Program-made: the position numbers and the translations under genes | Notes under the pieces: model-generated | Databases searched by the model: none | Told to the model about the DNA's origin: nothing | The model's input: only the letters and a program-made list of their open reading frames with translations | Shown: positions 18,125 through 26,516 of the stretch, one piece after another | How positions within the stretch are numbered: position 1 is the first letter of the stretch | Layout: every line of letters begins with the position of its first letter | NCBI GenBank assembly: GCA_964574325.1 | Contig: CAZNMY010000022.1 | Span: forward strand, 6,462-70,461 | Length of the DNA stretch: 64,000 bases | From: CAMDPA01 sp964574325 | GTDB lineage: Bacteria; Pseudomonadota; Alphaproteobacteria; Rhizobiales; Hyphomicrobiaceae | Direction: 5' to 3'

Positions 18125-18217
18125 CGTAGGTTGGGTCGAGCGTAGCGAGGCCCAACGATCTGGAACATTCGATTGAAAGTTGGGCCTCGGCTGATTGCGG
18201 CCTCGACCCAACCTACG
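18125..18217. repeat. Nested inverted repeat between the EutA and cupin genes
   Basis: CGTAGGTTGGGTCGAG (18125-18140) pairs perfectly with 18202-18217. Inside it GAGGCCCAAC (18147-18156) pairs with GTTGGGCCTC (18179-18188). The GGTTGGGTCGAG type of repeat is widely dispersed in proteobacterial genomes. It could form a long hairpin between two co-directional genes and influence read-through, which is inference. Confidence 0.6.
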
Positions 18218-18249
18218 GGAAACTGAAACGCTGTTTTAGCAGAACGAGG

Positions 18250-19755
18250 CTAGCTGAAAAGCAGGGACTTGATGACGACGGGGACGACGCCGGGAGGTGT
18301 CAGAAGCTCGCCGATGTCGACGAAATCGAGTTCCTTCAATTGAACGCCATCGATCGAGATCAGCGGGCGCTTCAGGTCGAGTTCGTACTGCAGGAGACGG
18401 CCGAGCGTCTTGCCGACATCGCCGTCGATCATCAGCAGCAGGAGGTTGTCGGATTTCGCTCCCGCGCCGAGTGCGGCGATGATGGCGCGGCCCATGGCAT
18501 CGAGGCGCGAGAATTCCGGATCGCCTTCCCAGGTGAAGCCGAAGGCAAGGCGGGCCGACGGATCGAGGTCCATCTTGGACATACCGGCGCGTAGTTTCGC
18601 GGCGGTCGCTTCGACGTCGATGACCTCGGGGAGATCGAGGGCGACCTGGACGACGGGGACGTTGTGAACGGGAAGCAACTCGGGGGACGGCAGGAAGACG
18701 GTCTTGCCGCTCACCTGAACCGTGAACTGCGACGCGCCGATCACGGTTGCGCGGATGCCTTGTCCGGGATCGACGGATGTCGGCGCCTTGCGCTCGGCCA
18801 GGAGCTTCGTGAGTTCGTTCGCCAGAGGGCGCGCGATGTCGCCGAATTCTGCGGTCTCGCGGCCGAAGATATATTCCGACACGCCGCCGGAAAACGTGAG
18901 CAACGTCGGTTGAGCCGGGCGGGCGAGAGGCTCGGTGAGGAGGAAGCTCGCGCCGAGCGGATCGCGGGGGGCGTCGAGGATGTAGTCGGCGGCGATTTTG
19001 GCAAGGCGCGCGGCGATCTTCTGGCGGACGTCCGGCTGGGCGAGGGTCTCCGGCGTGGTTTCGATGCCGAGTGCCTTCGCGATCGAGACGGCGGAATCGT
19101 CGACGCGGGTGTATCGGCCGTTCGCGTCCGTTGCGATGCAGCGGCCGCCGACGGCGAAGGCTGCCACGCCGAGCACGACGCCCTTGTCGATCAATGCGAG
19201 CTTGGTCGTGCCGCCGCCGATGTCGACATGGAGCACGCAGGCATCGCGGTCCTTGGAAAGCTGGACGGCGCCGGAGCCGTGTGCGGCGAGCAGGCATTCG
19301 AGCTTGTGGCCGGCGGTGGCGCAGACGAACTTGCCTGCTTCCTCGGCGAACAATTCATCGATGGCGCGGGCGTTTTTGCGCTTGATCGCTTCGCCGGTAA
19401 GGATCACGGCGCCGCTGTCGACGTCGGACTTGGCGAGGCCCGCCTCGGCGTAGGCACCGGCGATGAAGCGGCCGAGGGCGGCGGCATCGATCGTGTCATC
19501 GCGGAGAAAGGGTGTGAGCATCACGTCGGAGCGCCAGATCACCTGGCGGTCGATGACGACGAAGCGGCTCGACAGGCCCTGCGTCTGACGCTGCAGCACG
19601 ACCTTGGCGAACAGCAGATGCGACGTGGACGAGCCGATGTCGATGCCGACGGTTTTCAGCTCGACCGTCTCCTGCGCCCAGATATAGCGCGCGATCTCGG
19701 CCTTTTCCTCGTCGGTGAGCCCGCCGTGCTCGTGGTCGAATTCCATGTCGTGCAT
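18250..19755 (-). CDS. eutA: EutA-like ethanolamine ammonia-lyase reactivating factor
   Basis: A 501-residue protein of the actin/Hsp70-like ATPase fold. Phosphate-1 motif VGIDIGSSTSHLLF lies near residue 36, phosphate-2 motif VLHVDIGGGTTKLALID near 170, and the adenosine-type LLTFSGGVSEY near 290. The His/Asp-rich start (MHDMEFDHEHGGLTDEEK) is typical of EutA. EutA removes damaged cobalamin from ethanolamine ammonia-lyase in an ATP-dependent way. No eutBC gene is in this window. The gene instead precedes a double-cupin gene, with a nearby ABC binding protein, so a different client enzyme is possible. It may be transcribed with the cupin across a hairpin repeat. Confidence 0.82.
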   Translation of the reverse strand: MHDMEFDHEHGGLTDEEKAEIARYIWAQETVELKTVGIDIGSSTSHLLFAKVVLQRQTQGLSSRFVVIDRQVIWRSDVMLTPFLRDDTIDAAALGRFIAGAYAEAGLAKSDVDSGAVILTGEAIKRKNARAIDELFAEEAGKFVCATAGHKLECLLAAHGSGAVQLSKDRDACVLHVDIGGGTTKLALIDKGVVLGVAAFAVGGRCIATDANGRYTRVDDSAVSIAKALGIETTPETLAQPDVRQKIAARLAKIAADYILDAPRDPLGASFLLTEPLARPAQPTLLTFSGGVSEYIFGRETAEFGDIARPLANELTKLLAERKAPTSVDPGQGIRATVIGASQFTVQVSGKTVFLPSPELLPVHNVPVVQVALDLPEVIDVEATAAKLRAGMSKMDLDPSARLAFGFTWEGDPEFSRLDAMGRAIIAALGAGAKSDNLLLLMIDGDVGKTLGRLLQYELDLKRPLISIDGVQLKELDFVDIGELLTPPGVVPVVIKSLLFS

Positions 19756-19866
19756 CTCGTCCTGTTCCGAAGTCTTCTCGTTGGTGGCGCAAGGCCGAGA
19801 TTGCCACTACCTGTTATCCAGGGCGCCGCCTCGAGTGGGACGCGCCGTAATTGCAGAATGGCTCGG

Positions 19867-20100
19867 CTAGCCTGCGGTCTCGATGAGTTCGATATCTTTT
19901 TTCAGTAAATCGTTGACGAGGCTGTTCAGCGAGACCCCTCGAGCCATCGCCCTCTGCTGGAGGAATTTCAGTACCTCGGGCTGGAGATGTACCGGCGGCA
20001 CATGCACCGCACCGGCGCGGAAGAACCTCCCACGCGTCGCACCCGAGAAGTCATATTCATCCTTCATCTCGTCGGTGTTCTTAGCTGCTTTCCTGCTCAT
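19867..20100 (-). CDS. brnA: BrnA-type antitoxin
   Basis: A 77-residue protein with the BrnA layout. An acidic, charged N-terminus (DEMKDEYDFSGATRGRF) is followed by a ribbon-helix-helix-like C-terminal part (VPPVHLQPEVLKFLQQRAMARGVSLNSLVNDLLKK). BrnA binds and neutralises the BrnT RNase and represses the operon. The start overlaps the ancestral end of the upstream BrnT reading frame by 20 bases, the usual coupled order of toxin then antitoxin. The antitoxin frame is intact although the toxin carries a stop, so it may now act only as a repressor. Confidence 0.8.
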   Translation of the reverse strand: MSRKAAKNTDEMKDEYDFSGATRGRFFRAGAVHVPPVHLQPEVLKFLQQRAMARGVSLNSLVNDLLKKDIELIETAG

Positions 20101-20383
20101 ATTGGCGTCTTTCGTGCTTGGTGGGCTTTCTGGCTGAGATGATCCGAATGTAGATATCGTCTTGCTCTATTTCGACGTGGGTGTGCACTACGAGTAGTTA
20201 TTCCTTGCTTCGACTTGCTCCGATCGTAATCCAACGCTCTTCATTTCCGGATGCTGCTTCGAGGCGGGAGAGGGCCAGCCGGTCTTGAAATACCGTCATC
20301 GCATCCTCAAACGAAACTTTATGCTTGGCGAGATTGGTTGCCGCTTTCTCAGGGTCCCAGTCGTATTTGATCACAGATGCCAT
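20081..20383 (-). pseudogene. brnT: BrnT-type toxin interrupted by an in-frame stop
   Basis: The first 61 residues (MASVIKYDWDPEKAATNLAKH... to SRSKE) match a BrnT RNase toxin: DWDPEKAATNLAKHKVSFEDA and ERWITIG are family marks. A TAA at 20198-20200 ends the frame there. Reading on in the same frame gives LLVVHTHVE, YIRIISARKPTKHERRQYEQ and a stop at 20081, which is the missing BrnT C-terminus. So a single nonsense codon, not a frameshift, splits a normal 100-residue toxin. The conserved C-terminal SARK segment is lost from the short product. A sequencing error is the main alternative. Confidence 0.8.
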
Positions 20384-20414
20384 CGGTAAGGGCCTGCCTA
20401 AGAAGAAGTTCGAC

Positions 20415-21023
20415 CTACGACGTTCGATCATCCGCTTCCGCGACCAGACGCGCCAACTCGCGGGTGGAGGGGATCCGATGGTCGAGGCGGGTCTGGTCGG
20501 CTTCGTCGCGGGCGAGGTTCTCGATCATGACAAGGAGCGTGCGGCGGGTGATGGCGATGTCCTCCTGCGAGATGCCGGCGAGAGCGACTTCGTTCACTTC
20601 CTCGGCGAGCGGCACGAGCTTGGGGCGCAGCGCGCGTCCCTTCGGCGTCAGGAACACGTAGACCTTCTTGCGGCTGTCGGGGAGTTGCTTGCGCGTGATG
20701 AGGCCCAGCTTCTCCATTGCTTTCAGGGCGGCGTAGGTGGTGGGCTCCTGCAGTCCGGCGCGCTCGGACAACTCGCGCTGGGTGAGGCCATCGGCTTCCC
20801 ACAGGATGCGCAGGAACGACCAATGGCCGAACGAGACGGAATGCATCGCCTGGCGCATCTGAAGAGCGCGCATCAGGCCGCGCATCGCGTCTTTCACCAA
20901 GTGGGCGATGCGGTCGTTGGGGACGGCCTCGCGCCAATGACGAAGAATGGCACGGGTGCCTTCATCGGTGCCATCGAGTGGCGCCGAGGGGGGGGCGCCG
21001 TCATGCTCGGGCTTGGGGCTCAT
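20415..21023 (-). CDS. MarR-family transcriptional regulator
   Basis: A 202-residue winged-helix protein. Residues ~60-150 contain FGHWSFLRILWEADGLTQRELSERA, EPTTYAALKAMEKLGLITRK and DSRKKVYVFLTPKGRAL, the helix-turn-helix and wing of MarR proteins. Flanking helices should form the dimer interface. MarR proteins often respond to aromatic compounds. It is the last gene of a likely minus-strand operon after the reductase (22240-23202) and the dehydrogenase (21027-22229), with 3 bp to the latter, so it probably regulates that operon. It is longer than usual (about 150) because of its N- and C-terminal extensions. Confidence 0.9.
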   Translation of the reverse strand: MSPKPEHDGAPPSAPLDGTDEGTRAILRHWREAVPNDRIAHLVKDAMRGLMRALQMRQAMHSVSFGHWSFLRILWEADGLTQRELSERAGLQEPTTYAALKAMEKLGLITRKQLPDSRKKVYVFLTPKGRALRPKLVPLAEEVNEVALAGISQEDIAITRRTLLVMIENLARDEADQTRLDHRIPSTRELARLVAEADDRTS

Positions 21024-21026
21024 CGA

Positions 21027-22229
21027 TCAAGTCCCTTCGAGTGCAATCTGGTGTTTCAGGAACATCTCGCGGCCTTCAGTGTGCGAGGCGAGCATCGCGA
21101 GGCAGACTTCCATCGTCGCCAATCCCCACTCGCCGCTGTGGATGACGGGCGCGCCGTGGACGATGGCGTCGTACAACTCGTCGATGACCTCGTCGCGGTA
21201 GATTTGTGGTGTAGCGAGTGCTTCGAAGCGGCGTTCGCTGTCGGCGTAGACGTGGACGCCCTTGGCGGTAGGGCGGAGGTCGCCGCCGGTGCACGAGGCG
21301 ACGACGAGGCCGAAGTGCTGGTGGAAGCGCTGCGCGCCGGCAGCGGCAGCGTTCTGTGGGCCGGCGTAGCCTTCGCCGCCATAGTTGACGCGGCTTTTAA
21401 GGCGTTCTTCCTCTTCGAGAGAGGCTGCAACGCTCAGTGCTTTGCGCGTGGCGCCATAGCGCGCGGGATCTTTTGGAAGGCCGCCTTCGGTGACCCAGTC
21501 GACCAACTCGTCGCCGTCGAAGTGGGCGTAGCCGCTGTAGGTGAGCGAGGCGGTCGCGCCGCTTTCGAAGGAGAGAAGCGCCTGATAAGCGCCTTCTGTC
21601 GGCCGCGAGGGATCCCATACGCCGACGTTGGCGCGAACGCTGCGGACGAGGCCGCCGCCGAGGAGGCGGGCGACGTCGACCTGATGCGGCGCCTGATTGT
21701 ACATGACGCCGCCGCCGAGGGCGGTGTCGAGTTCCTCGCGGCGGCGCGGGCGATAGAGGAAGTCCGTGAAGTAGGCGGACGTGATCATGCGGAGTTCGCC
21801 GACGGCTCCCGACGCGATGATGTCGCGTGCGCGGCGGATGGGGAGGTCGAAGCTGTGGCTGTGGCCGACGACCATGACGACGCCGGCCGCTTTCGCCGCT
21901 GCATTCATCGCGCGGCAATCCTCGAGCGTCAGCGCCATCGGCTTTTCGACGAGGATGTGCTTGCGGTTCGCGGCGGCGGCTTCGACGTTTGCGCGGTGCA
22001 GCGCGTGCGGGGTCGAGATGTAGACCGCTTCGACCGCGGGGTCGGCGCACATCTCCTCGACGGTCGGGTAGGCGTTACCGTTGAAGTCGGCGCGGAAGCG
22101 CTCGCGTGCTTCGGGGCGCGGATCGGCGCCGGCGACGATCTCCAGCTTCTCGCTGGCGAGTGCGGGCAGCATGATGCTGAAGGCGCGGCCGAGGCCCGCG
22201 ATGCCGATCCTCAGTCGTCTCGGTCCCAC
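21027..22229 (-). CDS. Gfo/Idh/MocA-family oxidoreductase, phthalate dihydrodiol dehydrogenase-like
   Basis: A 400-residue NAD(P)-dependent dehydrogenase. The Rossmann motif is GIAGLGRA at residue ~9, the conserved lysine lies in ILVEKPMAL near 95, and VVGHSHSFD near 120 is a mark of the phthalate 4,5-cis-dihydrodiol dehydrogenase branch. The C-terminal half is the usual alpha/beta substrate domain. Its 10-bp spacing from a PDR/VanB-type reductase gene and a MarR gene downstream suggest an aromatic-degradation operon. No Rieske oxygenase gene is in the window, so the substrate stays open. ATG at 22229 gives the normal N-terminus. Confidence 0.85.
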   Translation of the reverse strand: MGPRRLRIGIAGLGRAFSIMLPALASEKLEIVAGADPRPEARERFRADFNGNAYPTVEEMCADPAVEAVYISTPHALHRANVEAAAANRKHILVEKPMALTLEDCRAMNAAAKAAGVVMVVGHSHSFDLPIRRARDIIASGAVGELRMITSAYFTDFLYRPRRREELDTALGGGVMYNQAPHQVDVARLLGGGLVRSVRANVGVWDPSRPTEGAYQALLSFESGATASLTYSGYAHFDGDELVDWVTEGGLPKDPARYGATRKALSVAASLEEEERLKSRVNYGGEGYAGPQNAAAAGAQRFHQHFGLVVASCTGGDLRPTAKGVHVYADSERRFEALATPQIYRDEVIDELYDAIVHGAPVIHSGEWGLATMEVCLAMLASHTEGREMFLKHQIALEGT

Positions 22230-22239
22230 GCGGATATCC

Positions 22240-23202
22240 TCAGATGTCGATGGCGAGATCGCCGGTCAGGGCGCGTGAGACGCAGACCATGATGCGGCCC
22301 GACTTCTCCTGCTCGGTCAGCACGAGGTCGCGGTGATCGACATCACCCGAAACGAGCTTCGTCTTGCAGGAGCCGCAGGTGCCGCTCTCGCAGGAGGAGG
22401 GGACCTTGTGGCCCGCGGCGCGGAGGGCATCGAGGATGCTGGTGTCGGCGGGGACTTCGATCGTCTCCCCGGTCGATGCGATCGAGACCTTGAACGGCTT
22501 GTTGTCGACGGCGTTCTTCTCGGGCTCCTGGAACGCCTCGAAGTGTACGGCCGCGGACGACCAATGGCCGGTCATGTCGCGGACGGCCATCATCAGCCCG
22601 CGCGGGCCGCAGCAATAGACGTGGCCGCGCGGCTTTTCGAGAACGGGCCAGAGGTCGAGGGCGTCGTCGGGATTGCCGCCGTCGTGGTGGATGGTGACGA
22701 CGCCGCGAAACTGCGGCTGGCTCAATTCGGCGTGGAACGCGGTCGTCTCGCGTGAGCGCGTGAGATAGTAGAGTTTGAAGCGCCCGCCGGTCGATTTGAG
22801 GTGGCGCGCCATCGAGAGGATCGGCGTGATCCCGATGCCGCCCGCGATCAGGGTGTAGCCGGCGGGGCTCGGCACGAGCGGGAAGTCGTTGCGCGGGGCC
22901 GAGGCCGGAATCGTGTCGCCGACCTGCAGCGTGTCGAACATCGATCTGGAGCCGCCGCGCCCGGCAGCCTCGCGCTTCACGGCGATCTGGTAGAAGCTGC
23001 GGTCGGCGGGATCGTTGGCGAGCGAATATTTGCGGATCTGGCCATCAGGGGTCTTCACCGAGATGTGCGAGCCGGGGGTGAATTCGGGCAACTCCGCACC
23101 GACGGGATCGCGCAACTCGAACAACCTGATGTCCTCGGCCGCCACGCCGGCTCGCGCGACCACGAGGGGCGTCATCCCCTTTTCGACGGCGTCGGAAGGC
23201 AT
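22240..23202 (-). CDS. PDR/VanB-family oxidoreductase (flavin and [2Fe-2S])
   Basis: A 320-residue reductase of the phthalate dioxygenase reductase type. An N-terminal flavin-binding barrel has RKYSLANDPAD near residue 58. The NAD-binding half includes LIAGGIGITPILSMARHL (~115) and YCCGPRGLM (~205). A C-terminal plant-type [2Fe-2S] domain has CESGTCGSC (~270) and a later IMVCVSRA with the fourth Cys. It passes electrons from NADH to an oxygenase, whose gene is not present here. It is the first gene of the minus-strand operon, and AGGAG lies upstream of the start. Vanillate-demethylase reductase is an alternative role. Confidence 0.9.
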   Translation of the reverse strand: MPSDAVEKGMTPLVVARAGVAAEDIRLFELRDPVGAELPEFTPGSHISVKTPDGQIRKYSLANDPADRSFYQIAVKREAAGRGGSRSMFDTLQVGDTIPASAPRNDFPLVPSPAGYTLIAGGIGITPILSMARHLKSTGGRFKLYYLTRSRETTAFHAELSQPQFRGVVTIHHDGGNPDDALDLWPVLEKPRGHVYCCGPRGLMMAVRDMTGHWSSAAVHFEAFQEPEKNAVDNKPFKVSIASTGETIEVPADTSILDALRAAGHKVPSSCESGTCGSCKTKLVSGDVDHRDLVLTEQEKSGRIMVCVSRALTGDLAIDI

Positions 23203-23514
23203 GGTTCGGTGTCTGCTCCTGGGGTGGCGGCGTCATGTCTTCCTGCCGCTGTGGGCAGGTCATGCTTAGCGCTCTAACCATTTAGTTGCTTTGGACTCGC
23301 AGGGCAAGCGAGCGCGACATTGCAGGCCGAAGCGGCGGTGAACGACTACGCCGCATTGAGGAATCGAACCTCGTCGGGTAGCGTTATCGTCTATTGATTT
23401 GTCGCGCAGGCAGGGGAAATCGTGGATCGACCGATCCGCGACGCCGGTGCTTCGTTCCGTATTTCCCGGTGGGCCGATTGCATTGGGCCGGCCGGGTCGG
23501 GAAAGGAAGCGGGA
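23203..23514. promoter_or_regulatory. Divergent intergenic region with a possible MarR operator
   Basis: These 312 bp lie between the minus-strand reductase operon and the plus-strand hyf operon. TAACCATTTAGTT at 23275-23287 is an imperfect dyad (AAC/GTT arms) of the AT-rich kind MarR proteins bind, placed about 75 bp upstream of the reductase start. It is a weak match. No other gene is seen. Confidence 0.3.
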
Positions 23515-25539
23515 ATGGTGGGGCTGGGGGGCGATAGCCTTTCATTGCTTGCGGCAGCCGGGGCGCTGATGGCGTTCGCGGGTCTGGCGGCTGCTGTGTT
23601 TCGAGGGGCGGCTCTGCAACTCGTCTATCCCGTCGGGGGCATCGCGGCGGCGATTGCGCTGACGGCTCATGCGGCCGCTCTGTTCGGGGCGGAGATTTCC
23701 ACGGCGCAACTGCCGCTGGGCCTTTCGGGGACGGGGCTGCGCTTCCGGCTGGACGTGTTGTCCGCCTTCTTCGGCGTGATCGTGAACATCGGTGTCATCG
23801 CGGCGTGCCTCTATGGGCTCGGCCTCGATCGGAGAACCGAGTTGTCAGGGCGTGTCGAGCCGTTCTTCGCGGCTTTCGTTATCGCGATGAATGCGGTTCT
23901 GGTGGCAGACGACGCTTTCGCGTTTCTGTTCGCCTGGGAACTGATGTCGCTGGCGTCCTGGGCGCTGGTCGTGTCGCGGCACGAGGATCTGCAGTCGCGG
24001 CAGGCTGGCCATGTCTATCTGCTGATGGCGGCATTCGGGACGGCGGCGCTGCTGTTCGCCTTCGGTGCGATGGCGGGGGCTGCGGGCGGGCTGGCGTTCT
24101 ACGACATCCGCGGGGCGAAGCTCACGGCCGCGACAGCGGGGATCGTGCTGGCGATGGCGCTGCTCGGGGCGGGCTCCAAGGCCGGCGTGATGCCGCTGCA
24201 TGCGTGGCTGCCGCTCGCCCATCCGGCTGCGCCGAGCCACGTGTCGGCGCTGATGAGCGGCGTGATGACGAAGGTCGCGATCTACGGATTGATCCGCATC
24301 GTGTTCGATCTGATCGGCGCGCACCAGCAGTGGTGGTGGGCGTTGCCGTTCATCCTGCTCGGATCGATCACGGCCGTGCATGGGCTGATCCATGCCGTGC
24401 TCGACGAGGATCTGAAGCGTGTGCTCGCTTATTCGACGATCGAGAACATCGGCGTCATCCTCGTCGGTATCGGGTTTGCGATCGCGTTCAAGACCTCGGG
24501 CCTTCCGGGTGCGGCAGCGATCGCCATGGCGGCGGCGCTGCTGCATGCGCTCAATCATTCGTGGTTCAAGTCGCTCTTGTTTTTCGGGGCGGGGGCGGTT
24601 TTGCATTCGACGGGGAGCCGCGATTTCGACCGGTTCGGCGGGCTGATCCACCGGATGCCGCAGACGGCCGTATTTTTTCTCGTCGGGGCTTTCGCGATCT
24701 CGGCTATGCCGCCGCTGAACGGCTTCGTGTCGGAATGGCTGCTGTTCCAGGCCGTGCTCGCGGGGCCTCAATTCCCTGAACCGATCCTGCGTTTTCTCGC
24801 GCCGGCCATCGGGGCGATGCTGGCGTTTTCGGCGGCGTTGGCGGCGGCGTGTTTCGTGCGCGCGTTCGGCATGACGTTTCTCGGCCGGGCGCGGAGCACG
24901 GAAGCGGCCGAGGCGCACGAGGCGCCGCTCGCGGCTCGGTTCGCGATGGGGCTGCTGGCTGCATTGTGCGTCATCGGGGGCGTGCTCGGCAGCGTGCTGG
25001 TGGTGGTGATCGCGCCGGTGCTCGATCTGACGGTCGGCGGACGGCTGCCGGTGGCTACCAACGCGCCGACGCCGTGGGCGCTCATTCCGTTCGACGTTGC
25101 ACGCAGCGTCTACGATGCGCCGATCATCATGCTGTTCGCGGTCATTTCCACTCTCTTGACGATTCTGATCGTGCATCGGGTCTCGGAGCGTCGCACGCGC
25201 AGATCGGCGGCGTGGGATTGCGGATATCCGGAGCCGTCCGTGCTGACGCAATATTCTGCGTCGAGTTTCGCGCAGCCGTTGCGGCGGATGTTCGGCAGTG
25301 TCGCGATGGGGGCGACCGAGAAGATCGACATGCCGGCACCCGGTGAGATGCGGGCCGCGCGGCTCCAGGTGGCGACGACGGACTATCTGTGGCGTTGGCT
25401 CTACGAGGTGCCGGCCGCGTTCGTGCTGGGCGTCTCCGAGCGGCTCAACGTCGTCCAGTTCCTGAGCATCCGGCACTATCTCGTGGCGATGTTCGCGACG
25501 CTCGTCATCCTGCTCATCGTCACCGCTGGGGTGATGTGA
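23515..25539 (+). CDS. hyfB: HyfB-like antiporter subunit of a hydrogenase-related complex
   Basis: A 674-residue membrane protein of the NuoL/Mrp antiporter family in its hydrogenase-4 form. Ion-path marks are FAWELMSLASWALV (Glu, ~145), GAGSKAGVMPLHAWLPLAHPAAP (Lys, ~220-240) and ALNHSWFKSLLFFGAGA (~345). About 15 membrane helices are predicted by eye. Residues ~560-650 carry a soluble loop with WDCGYPEPS, as in HyfB. ATG at 23515 is preceded by GGAAAGGAAG. It is the first of six coupled genes, the next overlapping by one base. It should translocate H+ or Na+ driven by electron transfer in the complex. Confidence 0.88.
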   Translation: MVGLGGDSLSLLAAAGALMAFAGLAAAVFRGAALQLVYPVGGIAAAIALTAHAAALFGAEISTAQLPLGLSGTGLRFRLDVLSAFFGVIVNIGVIAACLYGLGLDRRTELSGRVEPFFAAFVIAMNAVLVADDAFAFLFAWELMSLASWALVVSRHEDLQSRQAGHVYLLMAAFGTAALLFAFGAMAGAAGGLAFYDIRGAKLTAATAGIVLAMALLGAGSKAGVMPLHAWLPLAHPAAPSHVSALMSGVMTKVAIYGLIRIVFDLIGAHQQWWWALPFILLGSITAVHGLIHAVLDEDLKRVLAYSTIENIGVILVGIGFAIAFKTSGLPGAAAIAMAAALLHALNHSWFKSLLFFGAGAVLHSTGSRDFDRFGGLIHRMPQTAVFFLVGAFAISAMPPLNGFVSEWLLFQAVLAGPQFPEPILRFLAPAIGAMLAFSAALAAACFVRAFGMTFLGRARSTEAAEAHEAPLAARFAMGLLAALCVIGGVLGSVLVVVIAPVLDLTVGGRLPVATNAPTPWALIPFDVARSVYDAPIIMLFAVISTLLTILIVHRVSERRTRRSAAWDCGYPEPSVLTQYSASSFAQPLRRMFGSVAMGATEKIDMPAPGEMRAARLQVATTDYLWRWLYEVPAAFVLGVSERLNVVQFLSIRHYLVAMFATLVILLIVTAGVM

Positions 25540-26516
25540 TGCCGGCTCTCGCGGATCTGTCAGTGCTGCAGTCGATGGCTCAAGGCGCGCAGATGCTGCT
25601 GGTGCTGGTGGCGGCGCCTGCCGTCGTCGGCATCACACGCATCGTCAAAGCGCGTCTGTTGCGGCGGCAAGGGCCACCCTTGATGCAGCCCTATCGTGAT
25701 CTCGTCCGGCTGCTGCGCAAGGAGGCGGTCGTCGCACACAATGCGTCGTGGCTGTTTCGTACCGCGCCCTATGTGATGTTCGCGCTGACGTGGGTCGCGG
25801 CGGCGCTGGTGCCGACGTTCGCATCGGGGCTGATGTTCAACTGGGCGGCCGACGTGGTGGCGCTCGTCGCGCTGATCGGGGCTGCCCGCATGTGGCAGGC
25901 GCTCGCGGCGATGGACATCGGCACGAGCTTCGGCGGGATCGGATCGTCGCGCGAGATGATGATCGCGACGCTGGCCGAGCCGGCGATGCTCCTGGTGATG
26001 TTGACGTTGGCGATCGTCGCGGGGACGACGCGGCTGCCGGGCGTCGCTGATTTCTTCGTTTCGCAGCCGCTCAGCGTGCGTGTTTCATTGGCGCTGGCGA
26101 TGATTGCGCTCGTCATCGTGGCGCTGGCGGAGAACGCGCGCATTCCCGTCGACAATCCGGCGACGCATCTGGAACTCACGATGGTGCACGAGGCGATGGT
26201 GCTCGAGTATTCGGGGCGTCACCTCGCCATGGTCGAGGCGGCGAGCCATCTGAAGCTCGCGCTTTATCTCTCGCTCATCATCTGCCTGTTCGCGCCGTTC
26301 GGGATGGCGCCTGCGAGCGCGGGGCCGGTGCAGTGGATCGCGGGAGCGGGCATCTATCTCGCAAAGCTCGCGGCGGGGGCTGTCGTGCTCGGGTTCTGGG
26401 AAGTTTCGATCGCCAAAATGCGCGTGTTCCGCGTCGGCGAATTCCTCGGCGGGGCGTTCGTGTTCGCCTTTCTCGCCATTCTGCTGGCCTTTCTTTCCGG
26501 CGAGATCCTCCGATGA
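25539..26516 (+). CDS. hyfC: HyfC-like membrane subunit (NuoH family)
   Basis: A 325-residue membrane protein of the NuoH/HycD family, the anchor at the junction of the membrane and peripheral arms. Features are QPYRDLVRLLRKEAV (residues ~50-65), the acidic loop ENARIPVDNPATHLELTMVHEAMVLEYSG (~195-225), which forms part of the quinone-like cavity in complex I, and about eight helices. ATG at 25539 overlaps the hyfB stop in TGATG, the usual coupling. It ends overlapping hyfE by four bases. Confidence 0.88.
   Translation: MPALADLSVLQSMAQGAQMLLVLVAAPAVVGITRIVKARLLRRQGPPLMQPYRDLVRLLRKEAVVAHNASWLFRTAPYVMFALTWVAAALVPTFASGLMFNWAADVVALVALIGAARMWQALAAMDIGTSFGGIGSSREMMIATLAEPAMLLVMLTLAIVAGTTRLPGVADFFVSQPLSVRVSLALAMIALVIVALAENARIPVDNPATHLELTMVHEAMVLEYSGRHLAMVEAASHLKLALYLSLIICLFAPFGMAPASAGPVQWIAGAGIYLAKLAAGAVVLGFWEVSIAKMRVFRVGEFLGGAFVFAFLAILLAFLSGEILR

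Noticed and set aside
23340..23375. GAGGAATCGAACCTCGTCGG as a tRNA 3' end
   Set aside because: No acceptor or anticodon stems could be formed around it.
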